From Lyophyllum atratum (Eukaryota > Basidiomycota > Agaricomycetes > Agaricales > Lyophyllaceae), in assembly GCA_014905825.1 (NCBI GenBank), contig JACGCN010000011.1:1240001-1304000 (forward strand): a stretch of DNA of 64,000 nucleotides, written 5' to 3'. Positions 47,979 through 59,178 of the stretch are shown one piece after another; position 1 is the first letter of the stretch, and every line of letters begins with the position of its first letter. Made by a program: the position numbers and the translations under genes. The notes beneath the pieces were generated by a model that saw nothing but the letters and a program-made list of their open reading frames with translations, was not told where the DNA came from and did not search any database.

Positions 47979-50039
47979 ATGCTGTTTTCTTATATCGCTC
48001 ATAAACAGGCGTGGTATGTGATCCGATGGCTGTGTGGATGTCCGGCCGCTTCTTGACGCCGAATATACAGCGCAGCAAAGCAGAATGAGCGACAAGCTCG
48101 TATCCATCAACTTCCAGCACAGTACAAGGAGCCAATTGGGCCCAAGGACGCTATTATCCTTGAACAACATGTCTCTTCGCTGGTCGAAAGCGTTCAGGCG
48201 GGCCAGATGGATCCCAACGATATCTTGACAGCCTATAGCAAGCAAGCCCTGAGGGCCCACGCTGAAACCAACTGCTTGACCGAAATCATGATATCCTCTG
48301 CTGAAACTTGGGCTAAAGAATGTAACAGAAAGGGGCCACTAGCGGGTATACCAATCAGTCTCAAAGATGTGAGTGGTCTGCATCTCAACTAACAGGCCCA
48401 AATCCTTTACACTGCGACTTAACCGACGTAAACTTGCAGACGGTCGGTGTGGCGGGATGGGACTCCTCGATCGGCTATTCGGCATGGGCAGGAAAACCTA
48501 TGCAGAAAGACTCGGCCCTTGTCCGCCTTCTTCGCGATGCTGGTGCCGTTCCTTATGTGAAGACGAACATTCCAATCACTCTAATGTCAGGCGAATCATG
48601 GTCGGACCTCTTTGGCAGGACAACCAATCCTCACAATAAGACGCACTCATCCGGTGGTTCTTCGGGTGGGGAGGGGGCGCTTCTCGCCTACGGCGGCTCT
48701 CGACTCGGCATTGGCACTGATGTGGCTGGTTCCGTTCGCGTTCCTGCACATTTTTCTGGCGTTTACGCCATAAAGGCGTCGGTGGGTCGCTTTCTCAGGA
48801 CTGGAAACACGACAGGAATCCCGGGCCAGGAAGGAGTGCCTCCGGTTTACTCGCCTATGGCCCGGACCCTGGAAGACCTCGAGACGTTCTGGAAAGCCAT
48901 CGTTAGCATGAAGCCTTGGGAATATGACTATGCTGTAAGTCATTATAGTCAAATAATTCTCTGAACTCTCTGACGTTGTGTGTAAAGTGCTTCGCGATGC
49001 CCTGGAAAGAATTTACCACCGAGAAACCACTCAAATGGGGAGTGATGTGGGACGATGGTGATTTACGCTACTATTTCGAGGTAGAATATGGCTGACGTTC
49101 CACCTCAGGTGTTGTTTCGCGGTCCCCGGCCTGTAAACGTGCTTTGGAAACCGTCGTAGAAAGCCTTCGAAGACATGGACACGAGGTAGTTGGCATGTGA
49201 GTCCCTAGATGTTTCCTTACTTCTTTTAAACCGGCTCACTCCTCGATATACGCCAGTCATCCTCCGAGCCCTTATGAAGGGTTAAAAATTGCCTCTCAAT
49301 TATTGATCGCAGACGGTGGTAAGAGTGGAGATTATTCCGCTGTATTCTCAATTAATGATGCCGCAGGACGGACCGCCACTCAACATATTCGTGCGGGAGA
49401 GTCAAACGACGCAGGTGTAACACAGGCCATGCGGATGGCCTCCCTTCCACGCTGCATCAAGAGGTTGTACGTATGGTACATCCGCTATATCAAAGGCGAC
49501 GAATTGTATGCGGGCCTCATCGAGGGCTGGCATGAGAGGAGTGTCTTCGATTACTGGCCTATCGTCGCGCAACGTGAAGACTATCGGAGACGGTGGTTCG
49601 AGATGTGGCAGAAGGACGAGCTCGACTTCGTGCTCACTGTGCCTAACTCACTTCCCGCAGTGCCTCATAACGGGATGAAGCATGGATTCAAGGCGTTGGG
49701 ATATACCCTTTTATTCAATCTGGTGAGAACTCATACCATGGATCTTCACACTCAGCGTCTCAATCCGGCCCGCATTCACAGCTCGATTATACTGCAGGCG
49801 TGCTACCCATTACACACGTTGATGCTATCCAGGACAAGCTTCCAACGAAGTTTACAGCGAGGAATAGCATCGAGAATGCGGTGTACAAAATGTACGATTC
49901 AGGAGCAATGCACGGCCTTCCCGTTGGCGTACAGGTTGTTGGAAGACGGTTGGAAGAAGAGAAAGTCTTGTACGGGATGAAGACCATCGAACATCTCTTG
50001 AGACGTGATGGAATTGCGTACAAGCTCCTGAACGCATGA
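47979..50039 (+). CDS. Amidase of the amidase-signature family (acetamidase/FAAH-like)
   Basis: Seven exons (47979-48013, 48071-48368, 48440-48934, 48988-49057, 49109-49196, 49257-49722, 49782-50039) join in frame to 569 residues. The Ser-cisSer-Lys triad is complete: Lys about 110 in PISLKD, cis-Ser about 185 in SSGGSSGGEGALLA, nucleophile Ser about 209 in GTDVAGSVRVPA. The spacing (75 and 24 residues) is that of FAAH-type amidases. GLPVGVQVVGRRLEEEKVL near the C-terminus is also typical. It should hydrolyse small or fatty amides, and the substrate is not predictable. Exon 1 (35 nt, MLFSYIAHKQA) was chosen because it is the only ATG that splices in frame to the conserved NERQARIHQLPAQYKEPIGP segment. 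The exact start is less certain than the rest. Confidence 0.9.
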
Positions 50040-50576
50040 GGATTTGGAATAAATACCTGTTGAGCGGTAGGAATATGGATATTTTAACTGTAAATTATGT
50101 GTACGATACATCAGTTTCCTCGTGGCAACGAACTTGGTTACTTCGCGATCAGGAGCATATAATGAGGCGCTACAAATCGCATGAGAGTAAGGCGCACTGG
50201 CAATTGAAGAATGACAGCTAGGTCGATCTTACAAGAAAAAGTTAGACCCAAGTACATCTCCTTTTCATCCCAGGGCCGCTGCCCTTTGGGAAAAGTACAC
50301 CTAACGCTGGCCCGTCAGGGACTTCTTGGATTCATATTACAACCATGGAATCCTGGTCATAGTCTTCCTCAAGCTCTTCCTCATCGCGCTCTTGAATCTC
50401 GATCGATCAACTGAGGCTTGCGGCAAACAGGACCAAGCCATCCCCGAAACTTGAGTGCTGAAGGAAGATGAACTTTTCCCTTTCACTCCAACCACCACAA
50501 TTAAGTATAACGCCTTCCACTACGTACATATACCCATCATTGCCTTAGTTCTACATATCCCTCACATCACCTTCTT
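50040..50576. other. Intergenic region
   Basis: About 540 bp between two plus-strand genes. It contains the promoter of the orphan gene, with a weak TATAA near 50506-50510. Nothing else is recognised. Confidence 0.45.
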
Positions 50577-51806
50577 ATGCATCCAGTTGACTCTATCCTT
50601 CGGCCTGTCATCCACGATGACATCCAAGACATACTCAGCCTCCACTCGGAATTCTCTTCCCTCCACAAGCTGATTTCGACCCTTTCTACCGACGAGGACC
50701 TCGTGAAGACCTGGGAGCGGCGAGAAATATCTCCGGTAACCGAACTTTCGACTGAAGAATTCCGCCATACGCCCCAAGATTTCTTCAACAAGGTGCGTCT
50801 CCTTTTTTCGAAGATCTACTTGAGAGTTCAATTGTTTCCCCAACTTTAGTCGCCCTTGAAGACCACTTCTTCGGACCTCCTACTGGTGCTCACCGCAGAC
50901 AAAGAAGATTATAGCTCAACGGGTTATGGGCCGACGACGATGGCAGCCTCTTGCTATCATTCGGCTCACTCGCCATTGCAGAGAGCTCACTACCTATCGT
51001 CTGCTAGATCTTATTACAGCCCGCCCGAAAGAGATTATCCATCAGTACGGTCGCACGACTCGGCGGAGACTTTTTTCGCTCCCTCCTTAGAGCGATCCTA
51101 TCCACGTACATTGGAGTGGCCGTCCTTGTCATCGGAACGATCCTATCTCTGTTCACCTGTTACGCCTTATTTTTCCTCGTCAGCCTCTCGTCAGCCAACA
51201 ATCTACGCTCTCCCCTATCAGCGAATCGATGCCAAAGAAGCTTCTCTTGAACCTACCCTATCTGGTGACGAAGAATCGCCGTTCAATCGACTAGATGAAT
51301 TCTGGCACCTCGAGGCCATGAAAATGCCAAGCCCCCCAATGTCTCAAGCGGTTCACGTGTATAAAACTTCTCAAACGTCTCCTTCTACGTCTCCTTCCAC
51401 GTCTTCTGGTGTTCCTCTAGTATTTATCTCAGACGACGTCTTCGACGGTTCGCAAGTCTTGTCCTTGGCTCTTGCCCCTGTGGCCTCGGTTGGCCTCGGA
51501 CTTCCTCAAGAGATGGCTTCTAGTCCTGCTCTTCTATCATTTGACGACGTCCGCGCCCCGCAAGTTCTCTCGACTGCAAGACTCTCCGTTTCCTCACGAT
51601 CAAATCCATCCATATCCATCACTTGCGTCTCGCCCAAGATTCCTTTGGCGCCGTCGCGCTCTGCCAACGCTGCCATGGTCTCTCTCCCATTCGGAGGGTC
51701 TCCTCGTTCTCTTGATCTGAAGTGGAAAGCAAGTCCTTGGGCCGCGACGTCGAAGAAACGCTCAAACAAGGAGAACAAGGAGAATATTAAACCCAAGGCG
51801 TCATAG
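50577..51806 (+). CDS. Orphan Ser/Pro-rich protein with C-terminal KEN motifs
   Basis: Two exons (50577-50792 and 50850-51806; GTGCGT donor, CTTTAG acceptor) give 390 residues. The first 70 residues are the most ordered part (DSILRPVIHDDIQDILSLHS, TPQDFFNK). The middle is Ser/Tyr/Pro-rich, with loosely repeated motifs such as RSYYSPPERDYPS, ERSYPRTLEWPS and ERSYLCSPVTPY. The C-terminus is basic and ends in KKRSNKENKENIKPKAS, which contains two KEN motifs that resemble APC/C degrons. I do not recognise a family. Regulated turnover during the cell cycle is a hypothesis from the KEN motifs only. Confidence 0.65.
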
Positions 51807-52428
51807 TGACCCCTACAAGACCGACCTTTTACCAATCATTGCAGTTCCCACCTTATTTCTTGCTTGGATATCGTCCCCCATACACAGTCTATCTAGGTAC
51901 ACGACTCGATCTCTACTATCCTTTTCTTGTACGACCAACAGTCCGGTGCAGTAATATTTTTTTGGTTCTACGGTAATTTCTGTATGACAAGGCTCTGCGA
52001 TAATCAAATACATCACTATTATCTAGTTCACGTCTTCTCCGAAACGAGGAAGAAGTGGTTATAAATACTTTACTCCATAGTACTATATCGGCCATAGCCC
52101 GTCCAGCAGGAATCAATATGTCACCTGTACTTGCCGCGCATGTTACTGTACATTCAGCTCCATGTCCAACTTCCACGAGTCGTTTTCTTTGAAGGAGTGG
52201 TAAGTAGTGTCTCCCAATTTATATAAAACAGGAACTTGGCTGAACCATCTGAGTCTAAGCAATAGATGGTTTTTAGACAAATACATAATTGATGCTACTT
52301 ATAATGAGCCGACGAGGTTTAATACACTATTCGAAGGAGAAACGATCTGATAAAATATTCTCAAGAAATAATTAGCGCGGTCATCAAGACAACCAGTGTC
52401 GACCTCCGCAGCCCACTAGTACCACCCC
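51807..52428. other. Convergent intergenic region
   Basis: About 620 bp between the stops of the orphan gene (plus) and the SAP gene (minus). It is AT-rich at 52200-52370 and fits two 3' UTRs. No gene is seen. Confidence 0.5.
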
Positions 52429-55400
52429 TCACTCCCCATCCACCTCCATCCCCTGCCCACCCAAACCCCCTCCAAAATCAATCGGCGCAACCCTACTCTT
52501 CCTCCTCGCATACTCGCTCTGCCTCGCCCTCTTCTTCGCGCTCATCACAACCCCATCACCCGCCGTCTTCCCACCCCCAGCCTTCCCGCCAAAGCTCGAC
52601 CTCTGCGCCTTGACCCCCAAACTCGATCTGGTGCGGCCTCCACGCGCTGACGGCGTCCCACCAGGCGGTCCACCCATACCAACCCCCGCGGTAGCCCGTT
52701 GCGAAGCCAGCTTCGCGATGACCTTCGACCGCGAGATTCGGGGTTTCCTCCCGGTCATCGACCGCTGCCTCATAGGCAGCACACTCGTCGATGGACCCGC
52801 CGCGTCTTTGACCCCGGACATATCCTCAGCAGCACCCTGTTGATTCTGGTCCGGCATACCTGCTGTCGACGCGAATGGCTCAACGGGTGGTCGTTTCTTG
52901 ACTGGCGTTGGGATTCCAGAGAGCATAGTGAGTGGCTTGCTGAATATCCCACCCGGTCTCGGCGACCACGGTCCCGCCCCCTGCGCGGCCATCCCAGGAT
53001 CGTTCGTGATCATCCCCAGTGCTTCGCCACCCTGTGGCTGCTGTACCCCTGAGCCTTCTGCGACAGTCTTCAAACTGGTGCCAGAGCCAGAAGCAGACGG
53101 TCGGGCTTTGGCCAGCGAGCTGGCAGTTGGGGCGAGGAGTCGCGATGAAGACAACCTCGATGACAAGCGAGAGGATGATGAGCCTGTCGCAGTTGCATTC
53201 GATGTCGAGGTGCGGCCCATAGGTCCTGTCGACAGCTTCTTCGATCCCATGCTGCCCACGCCGCCCAAGGACGGGAACTTATTCGAAGAGACGAACGAAG
53301 AGCGTGTCCCGATAGATGATACAGCGGCCCCGCTCTTGGAAGAGGCTCCAGTCCCGGTGATGGAGCTACTACGACTGGGCCTCACGAGGCTGCTCCGCGT
53401 GGAGGATACGGGGCCAAATGAAGGGAGAGGGGATCTGGCGCGTGAGGAGGTCGTGGATGTCATAGTCGCGGTGGCCTTGTCTTTGTCGACGCGGAGAGAT
53501 GAGACTCTGCCAGGAGGGTTGATTGCGGTAGAAGGCCGAGCGTTGCCGATTAGTGGAGCGTTCTTTGCCGGGGCAGGCGCTGGTGCGGCTACAGGAGCTG
53601 CCTTCGATACCTTAGTGGCGGGCTTGGGTATTCCACTTGTGCCAGCAGCCGCAGTTTGTGCACTTTTCCCTCCACCCCAGACCTTTTGGACGAGCGACTT
53701 GGCCGAGGACAAGAAGCCGAATCTCGATGGCTTCGATGGTGGTTGCGGTTTCACTGTACGTTTTTGTGGGTTAGCTTTCACTTCTGATTTGACGAGACCG
53801 AGATGCAACTCACGCAAAACGCCGCCCCTTCCGATACTAACGCGTCCTCTCGCACCACCTGCGACACCTACGCTGCTTCTTCTCCTCGCCTTGTTCAATT
53901 CGAGTTTCCTCCGAATCGCCTCTTTCTCCTTCCGCCTCTGCTCTTCCTCCTCCGCCTTCGCTTTCTCCTGCTCTTCCTGGGCTTTGGCTGCATCTTCCTG
54001 CTTCGCAACCTCGACCATTGCAGAAGGGTCAAGCTTAGCACGTTTGCCATCCTCAGCTTCACCACCCTCCTCATCCTCCGAATCGTCATCACCAAACGAT
54101 CCAGGAAGAACTCTCGGCCTTCTCCCACTGCTAATAACACGCGTCGCACTAATCCTCCCCGACGCAGCATCCCCTCCAATCCTCCTCCCATACCTATCCC
54201 TCCCAGCCCCATGGCCCAACACGCTCGACTTCCTCTTCTTCCCAGCCCCCGCATCCTTCATCCCGCGCCTCTTCATAAGCGCATCAATCCCCTCCATCTT
54301 GCTAAACTCCTCCGCATGTATCTCATCAAACTTCTCCTTATGCCCACTGCCCTCCTTCGGCGTACCCTTTGCCTCCCGTGGCCCGAGGGTGCCCACCCCT
54401 TGTGTGTGTGCTCCGAGCTGGAGTCTACCGATGAGGTCCATCCCGACGCCAGCGACGCCCTCGCCTTGTAGGCGCTTGTTCATCTCTTCCAGGACGCTCG
54501 CAGCCGCGCTCTTGAATTGCGCGTTGCTGACGTTGTGCTGTGGGAGCGGTGAGCCGAAGACGAAAGGCTCGGGGGCCGCGAGGTGTGTGGACGCCGCCGC
54601 TGTGGGGCCGGGTGTCCTGTGGGCGGCGGGTTTGAATTTGGGTGCGGAGGGAAGGGAGCCAGGCAGGGGTGCGTCATCGTGGTCGGTGTCCATCTTGTAA
54701 GAAGCAGGAGCGAACGAGGACGAGGCAGAGGCGGTGGGCATTTCCAGAGGCAACGGGGGGTAAATTCCCTGCTCGGACTCGCCCATGCTGGGCCACAGGC
54801 TGACACCGCGGAAACCGCCCGTGGTAGGTTGGGGGCTGCCCAGGACCAGATCGAAGCTGGTCTTGAAGGGCTTGAGCTGGGGTGTTCGACCGTATGAGTT
54901 GGTGTCATCGTGTGAAACGGGGTTAGAAATCAAGCGAATTGTAGTCGTTGGTTGGTCCTTTCGGGTTGGGGTGGCTGGAGCGTTGAGGCCAAGGCTCAGA
55001 CGCGCGTTCGCGGGTACAGGCACACCTGGGCGGAGGGAATGTCCTGGGAGCGGTGACGGGGGCTCTGTGGGAGGAAGCCCGTCGGCACGTTGCGTGAGGT
55101 GATCGAACGTAAAATGGTCCGATTGGGGAGGGTTGTCGGCTTGAGGAATAGAGGAATAGGGCGTAGAGTGTTGAGCAAGTTCGTCGTTCTTAGGAGGGAG
55201 GGAGGAAAGATAAAGCATTGATTTAGATGAGGAAGACGATGGGAAAGATGAAGACAAGGCAAGAGTGGATTTCGAGGCGTTGCCCCGCCTCAAACCAAAG
55301 GAAGAAGCCAAGGCTTTGATAGACGAGCTGACGCTCGATGCTAGATAAATCAGGAAATGAGCAAGAAAGACATGGAATGAATGGTTGAATGGATAAACGT

Positions 55401-55859
55401 ACATTTGGACATCCCGGTCCCGAATTCACCAGAGCCACCATTGTTACTCCCGATGGTCCTCATAGAACCTAGAGTTCCCTGTGACGAACGCTCTTCGGAC
55501 TCTTCAATACTTTCCATTACGACCTCCCATTGTTCGCTGGGCCGTGGCATTTGGAAGCCCCACTGCGCGTTTGAAGCTTGCGATTGTTCTGCCTCGGTGG
55601 CCTGGCTGTCTTCCATTGTCTCGTCCGCGCCGCCATCGTCCACAGGCACATCCTCTCGCGCCGCACCCTCGCTCCTCGCTGCAAGACTCAAAGGAGAGTC
55701 TCTCGGAAGGGTTTCAGCATGTTTCTTGAGCTTGTCTATCAGTTCAACGTTTTTTCCTGAGGCTTTTATGGAGTGGATCTTGCAAAGTTTGACGAGCTGG
55801 TCGCGCTTGAGAGAATGTAAGGCTGGGGAGTTAAATAAAATCTGGGTTGTTGTCGACAT
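52429..55859 (-). CDS. Long SAP-domain protein, probably nuclear
   Basis: Three exons (55403-55859, 53814-55340, 52429-53753) join in frame to 1102 residues. The last intron (60 nt, GTGAGT to GTACAG, with GCTAAC branch) is stop-free and a multiple of three. If it is retained the protein gains 20 residues. A SAP domain lies at about residues 12-46 (LHSLKRDQLVKLCKIHSIKA, then NVELIDKLKKH), the helix-turn-helix-like fold that binds DNA or chromatin. The middle has an acidic stretch (DDDSEDEEGGEAEDGKRAKL) and a charged coiled-coil segment at about residues 510-570. The C-terminal 450 residues are basic and Ser/Ala-rich, with several KKR/RKS clusters. The layout (SAP first, long basic tail) recalls NuSAP-like mitotic proteins, but I cannot claim orthology. 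Confidence 0.75.
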
Positions 55860-56202
55860 TGTGGAATTATGGAATTATGTTGGAAGTCGTCGGGCTCTGT
55901 TCATCGAGGGCTGCACCAACCGTGGTTGTCGTGGTTCAGGCACAACTCGAACCGAAGCCTGGATCGACATCAACAATGTCACGTGATCGCGTCATCAGCA
56001 GCGGCCCGCCACAGCCCGCCGCTCACTCGAACATCATCCTCGGTCCATGATTTCCCCTGCATTCTTCATTCCCTCTCATAGGCGATTCGCCATACTGTCT
56101 TGCGCCCGACCTCAGGGGTATATCCCTGCATGTGTTCGTTCGACTAAGCGCGGGGCACATCAGTGATCAGGTGGACCGCTTCTTGAATCAATATACGCAG
56201 CG
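55860..56202. other. Promoter-side intergenic region of the SAP gene
   Basis: About 340 bp between the SAP gene start and the TIR element. No gene is seen. Confidence 0.45.
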
Positions 56203-56915
56203 CTAGCTCAGGCCCCGGGAAGCTCCTGAGAAAGCAAGCCCGGGCAAAACCCCCAAATCCGGCCTCAAATCCGCGAAGATAAAGGTCTCAAATCCGCGAA
56301 ACCGGATAGGGCGTTACACGTAATGTCCCAAAAAGGAAATTTTCTCGTTTTTATATCATTTTTTCTTCAACGGCTCGCCCAAGCTCGCCACCATCCTCAA
56401 TAGACCAAAAATCAACGTGTAATTATCATCAAGATCACATATATCATAAATCAAATCTCAGTAGGCCTTTTTGTTGCAAAAATCCGAATTTCCGCAACAA
56501 GTACCTTCACAAGTAGTGTCGTGATTGTTCCTTTGCCGCAAAGCATTCCAATGAGAAGCGGCGAGCGGTGTGAGGGTCCTTTGAAGAGAATCATCTACAA
56601 GGAAACAGTCCCGGCCAAGGTGAAAGAGGGTATGATCGATGGGGGCGCCGTGTATGGAGATGGTATTTGCGTGAGTTGTGAGTGCACGGTAACTTCAGCC
56701 CACCAAAGTGTTGAATAGACGACGCATTCAGATAAATTTGACGAGATATTTCAAAAAATTCTACTCCTGGGGTCTGAAATCCGCTATTTTGCGGGCAAGG
56801 GTTCCGTTTTCTGGACCTCAAATCCGCTATATTTGGGCAGGAGTTGGGCAATTTTTCGCCCAGAAACCTATTTTGAGGGCTTGCTTTCTCGGGAGCTTCC
56901 CGGGGCCTGCTAGCT
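56203..56915. mobile_element. Non-autonomous DNA transposon (MITE-like) with 33-bp TIRs and 6-bp target duplication
   Basis: Element 56209-56909 (701 bp). The left end CAGGCCCCGGGAAGCTC continues to a 33-bp arm. The right end is its reverse complement with one mismatch. CTAGCT occurs directly on both sides (56203-56208 and 56910-56915), as expected for a target-site duplication. CTCAAATCCGC-like motifs recur four times: two near the left end (about 56262 and 56288) and two near the right (about 56770 and 56818), possibly transposase-binding subterminal repeats. No transposase frame is present. The CAGG ends suggest a hAT-like or related superfamily, but a 6-bp duplication does not fit hAT (8 bp) exactly. 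Confidence 0.85.
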
Positions 56916-57859
56916 CTCGCTATCTACATCGATGACGCCTGATATACCCTGATCCTAACCAAACTCCATAGTCATTCTGGTATACTGGATACTCAGTCGA
57001 GCCGGGATCGACTATCATCCAGAATGCGTTCGTTCGACCCGAGCGCATCCTGCTAATATGGCCCTATCTCGGTTTTGAAACATGGACAGTGCTGTATGCA
57101 CTAGTATCAGAGCGCTATGCCTAATGTCCCTAGTCGCCTTTTCCTCAAGTCTCGTTCGGGCGGAGGTCTCAATGAGTGCCCTCGGACATTTCGTATTTTG
57201 TCATGCCACACCCGTACCTCTATGTCGTGTATCGGGATGAAATGGAATTTTGTGCTGCTACCGCCCTGCCTTAGATTCATAGAGTCTGCGTATCCGACCT
57301 AGCGACACCGCGGAGTGAGTACGCCAGAGCGCTCAGTGGTCATAAATGACGTCTTCGTGCCTCCACGGATACTCTTATGAGTATCCGGGCATACGCATCC
57401 AGAAAAGGTTCAGCACCACATGCGCAGGGACGGCTAGATCAAGAGCCAGGTTCCAGGTTTTCTGCGTAAACGAGTGCTCCACACCTCGGCGATGATATTT
57501 ATGATCTGGGAAAGACCGAAGCGTACTCGAGTATATGGTCGTTCTCAAGGCCCAGGTCGACCGAGAAGGATAGAAGCGTACACAGGGAAGAATACAATCC
57601 ACTTTTACATGATCGCATTGACAGTAAATACGGGAATGGTCTATTCGTAAATGACATCCGTAATTTAAAGACTGCATTGGAGAGAAACGCAACGTATGTA
57701 GGTCGACCACTGGTGTTACGAGAGCAGGTACGTTCTACCAAATTTACCGGTGTTCATTGGACCTGGTCAGAAGCCACGGGTGTTACCGTCGCTGAGGCCT
57801 CGCCTGTCGCCTTGTAGTGGGGAAGGAATGTCTGCATAATAACAAGCCAGAACACAAGT
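56916..57859. other. Intergenic region with possible LTR debris
   Basis: About 940 bp downstream of the velvet gene. TAGTATCAGAGCGC at about 57102 resembles the primer-binding site following an LTR. A near-perfect hairpin CGGATACTC-TTAT-GAGTATCCG lies at 57366-57387. No gene is supported. Confidence 0.35.
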
Positions 57860-59178
57860 TCAATCATCCTCGCTCTCGTACGCTGTCAACGTTTCGTCGT
57901 TTGGAGATGGATATTTCCGCTTCCCGATACCGGTATACCGTGGGCTGGCGCTGCGTGGGCCTTTCTTTCGGCGCCTACGCTCCGTTTCTCTGGTATTGAG
58001 CCGGACACCCCATCGAGCTAAGTGCTGCAGCGAGGAAATTTCCCAACAAATGAGGCATGAAAGCCACTTGAAGAATTGTAAACACAAACCTTGGTGAGAT
58101 CGGTGGACGCTTGCAAACCCGGAAATTCCTTGGTGGAATAGACATGAAAAGAGCCGCCGTAGCATTCTGCCTGGACAGCCAAGTCGACGTAGTTGTGCGG
58201 TCTTGAAAAAATATCGAAAACCCTATATCTGAGGATAAATGTACCCTCCACCTTCACTGCGAGGTCCTGTAAGGAGTTTAATTTAATTATGGACGTAAAC
58301 TGTAACTTTCAGGGTAAGACTTGCCGCAAAGACGAACATAACCGATTTTCGGCCTTGGTACTCCACGATTGCCGGTTGGACAAAGGTTGCTCCGACCAAA
58401 GACGACGTCATTTTCGAGCTTTCTCTAATCGGAAAACCGTTAACATATTGAACGACGTCCGGAGCTGTCTGCGATGAAGACATATATCCAGAATCGGGGG
58501 GAAGCGTGGAGCGTGTGGGGGATGGCATCAAAGCGTCGGTAAGAGACTGATTCATAGAATACGCATGAGATGGAATGAAGGTAAACGGTTGCTGGCTGTG
58601 TTCCATAGGGTATTGCGAAGAGCTGGATGGAAAAGATGCTTGAGTAGGAGGTGCCGATTGTAATCGTTGATTTTTATTATGGGTATCAGTTGGGGGCATT
58701 GGAAAGAGATCGACTGTGCATAGGAGCCCTAATACTTGAATTTCTCTTCAATCAGCCAACGGAAGCCCGACGATCAGCCTGGGTTCAGCAAGGGAACTTT
58801 GTCAACATACTCGTAGTTCTGGATCTCCTTCTCTTCCTCTTTGTCCGTCCCAGCATCATATACTGCAAAAAGACGCAGATGCACGACAGGGGGAGGGTCG
58901 AGTGGTCGTCGATCCACCCTTGCATACCTTGTGCCTAATGTGTGAACAGATCTCTACCATCAACAGATATGTTTGACACCTCACTTTCTTCCCAGATCCG
59001 CCTGCTGAACTTCGCGGAGTTGAGCTCGAATGGTCTGACCAGCAAATTGGCCAGTAACAAAAAGTATCGGTCGACCTATCAGATCTGTCCCATGGAGTTG
59101 GTGAGCGCCGTGAGTAACCATGGGTGGCTCTGCCTGAGGCTGTGGATGGTGGTATTCGGCATGAAACGTTGAATACAT
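57860..59178 (-). CDS. Velvet-domain transcriptional regulator
   Basis: Five exons (58985-59178, 58811-58927, 58325-58745, 58090-58266, 57860-58024) join in frame to 357 residues. The velvet domain is split as usual by a low-complexity insert. The first part reads IRAQLREVQQADLGRKYARV, then DRRPLDPPPVVHLRLF and LGLLCTVDLFPM. The second reads SLVGATFVQPAIVEYQGRKS, MFVFADLAVKVEGTFILRYR, AECYGGSFHVYSTKEFPGL and HLARWGVRLNTRE. A basic tail (ERRRRKKGPRS) may be the NLS. Velvet factors (VeA, VelB, VosA, VelC) have an NF-kappaB-like fold and control fungal development and secondary metabolism. Which of the four this is cannot be said by eye; its size and C-terminal NLS suit VosA/VelC. The third intron starts with GC (GCAAGT) instead of GT. 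The ATG at 59178 is the first in frame. Confidence 0.88.
58267..58324 (-). other. GC-AG intron in the velvet gene
   Basis: The third intron (58 nt) begins GCAAGT and ends TTACAG. This is the only join that restores the conserved FVFA-DLAVKVEG block in frame. The nearest GT donor, one codon on, breaks the frame. Confidence 0.75.

Noticed and set aside
52898..54700. 600-codon plus-strand open frame antisense to the SAP gene
   Set aside because: It mirrors the minus-strand coding exons, follows their codon composition and has no motif. The minus strand has a SAP domain and in-frame splicing.
58743..58811. Apparent one-base frameshift in the velvet gene
   Set aside because: It came from choosing the GAAGAG acceptor. 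Using TTGAAG two bases earlier restores the conserved QVLGLLCTVDLFPM segment in frame.
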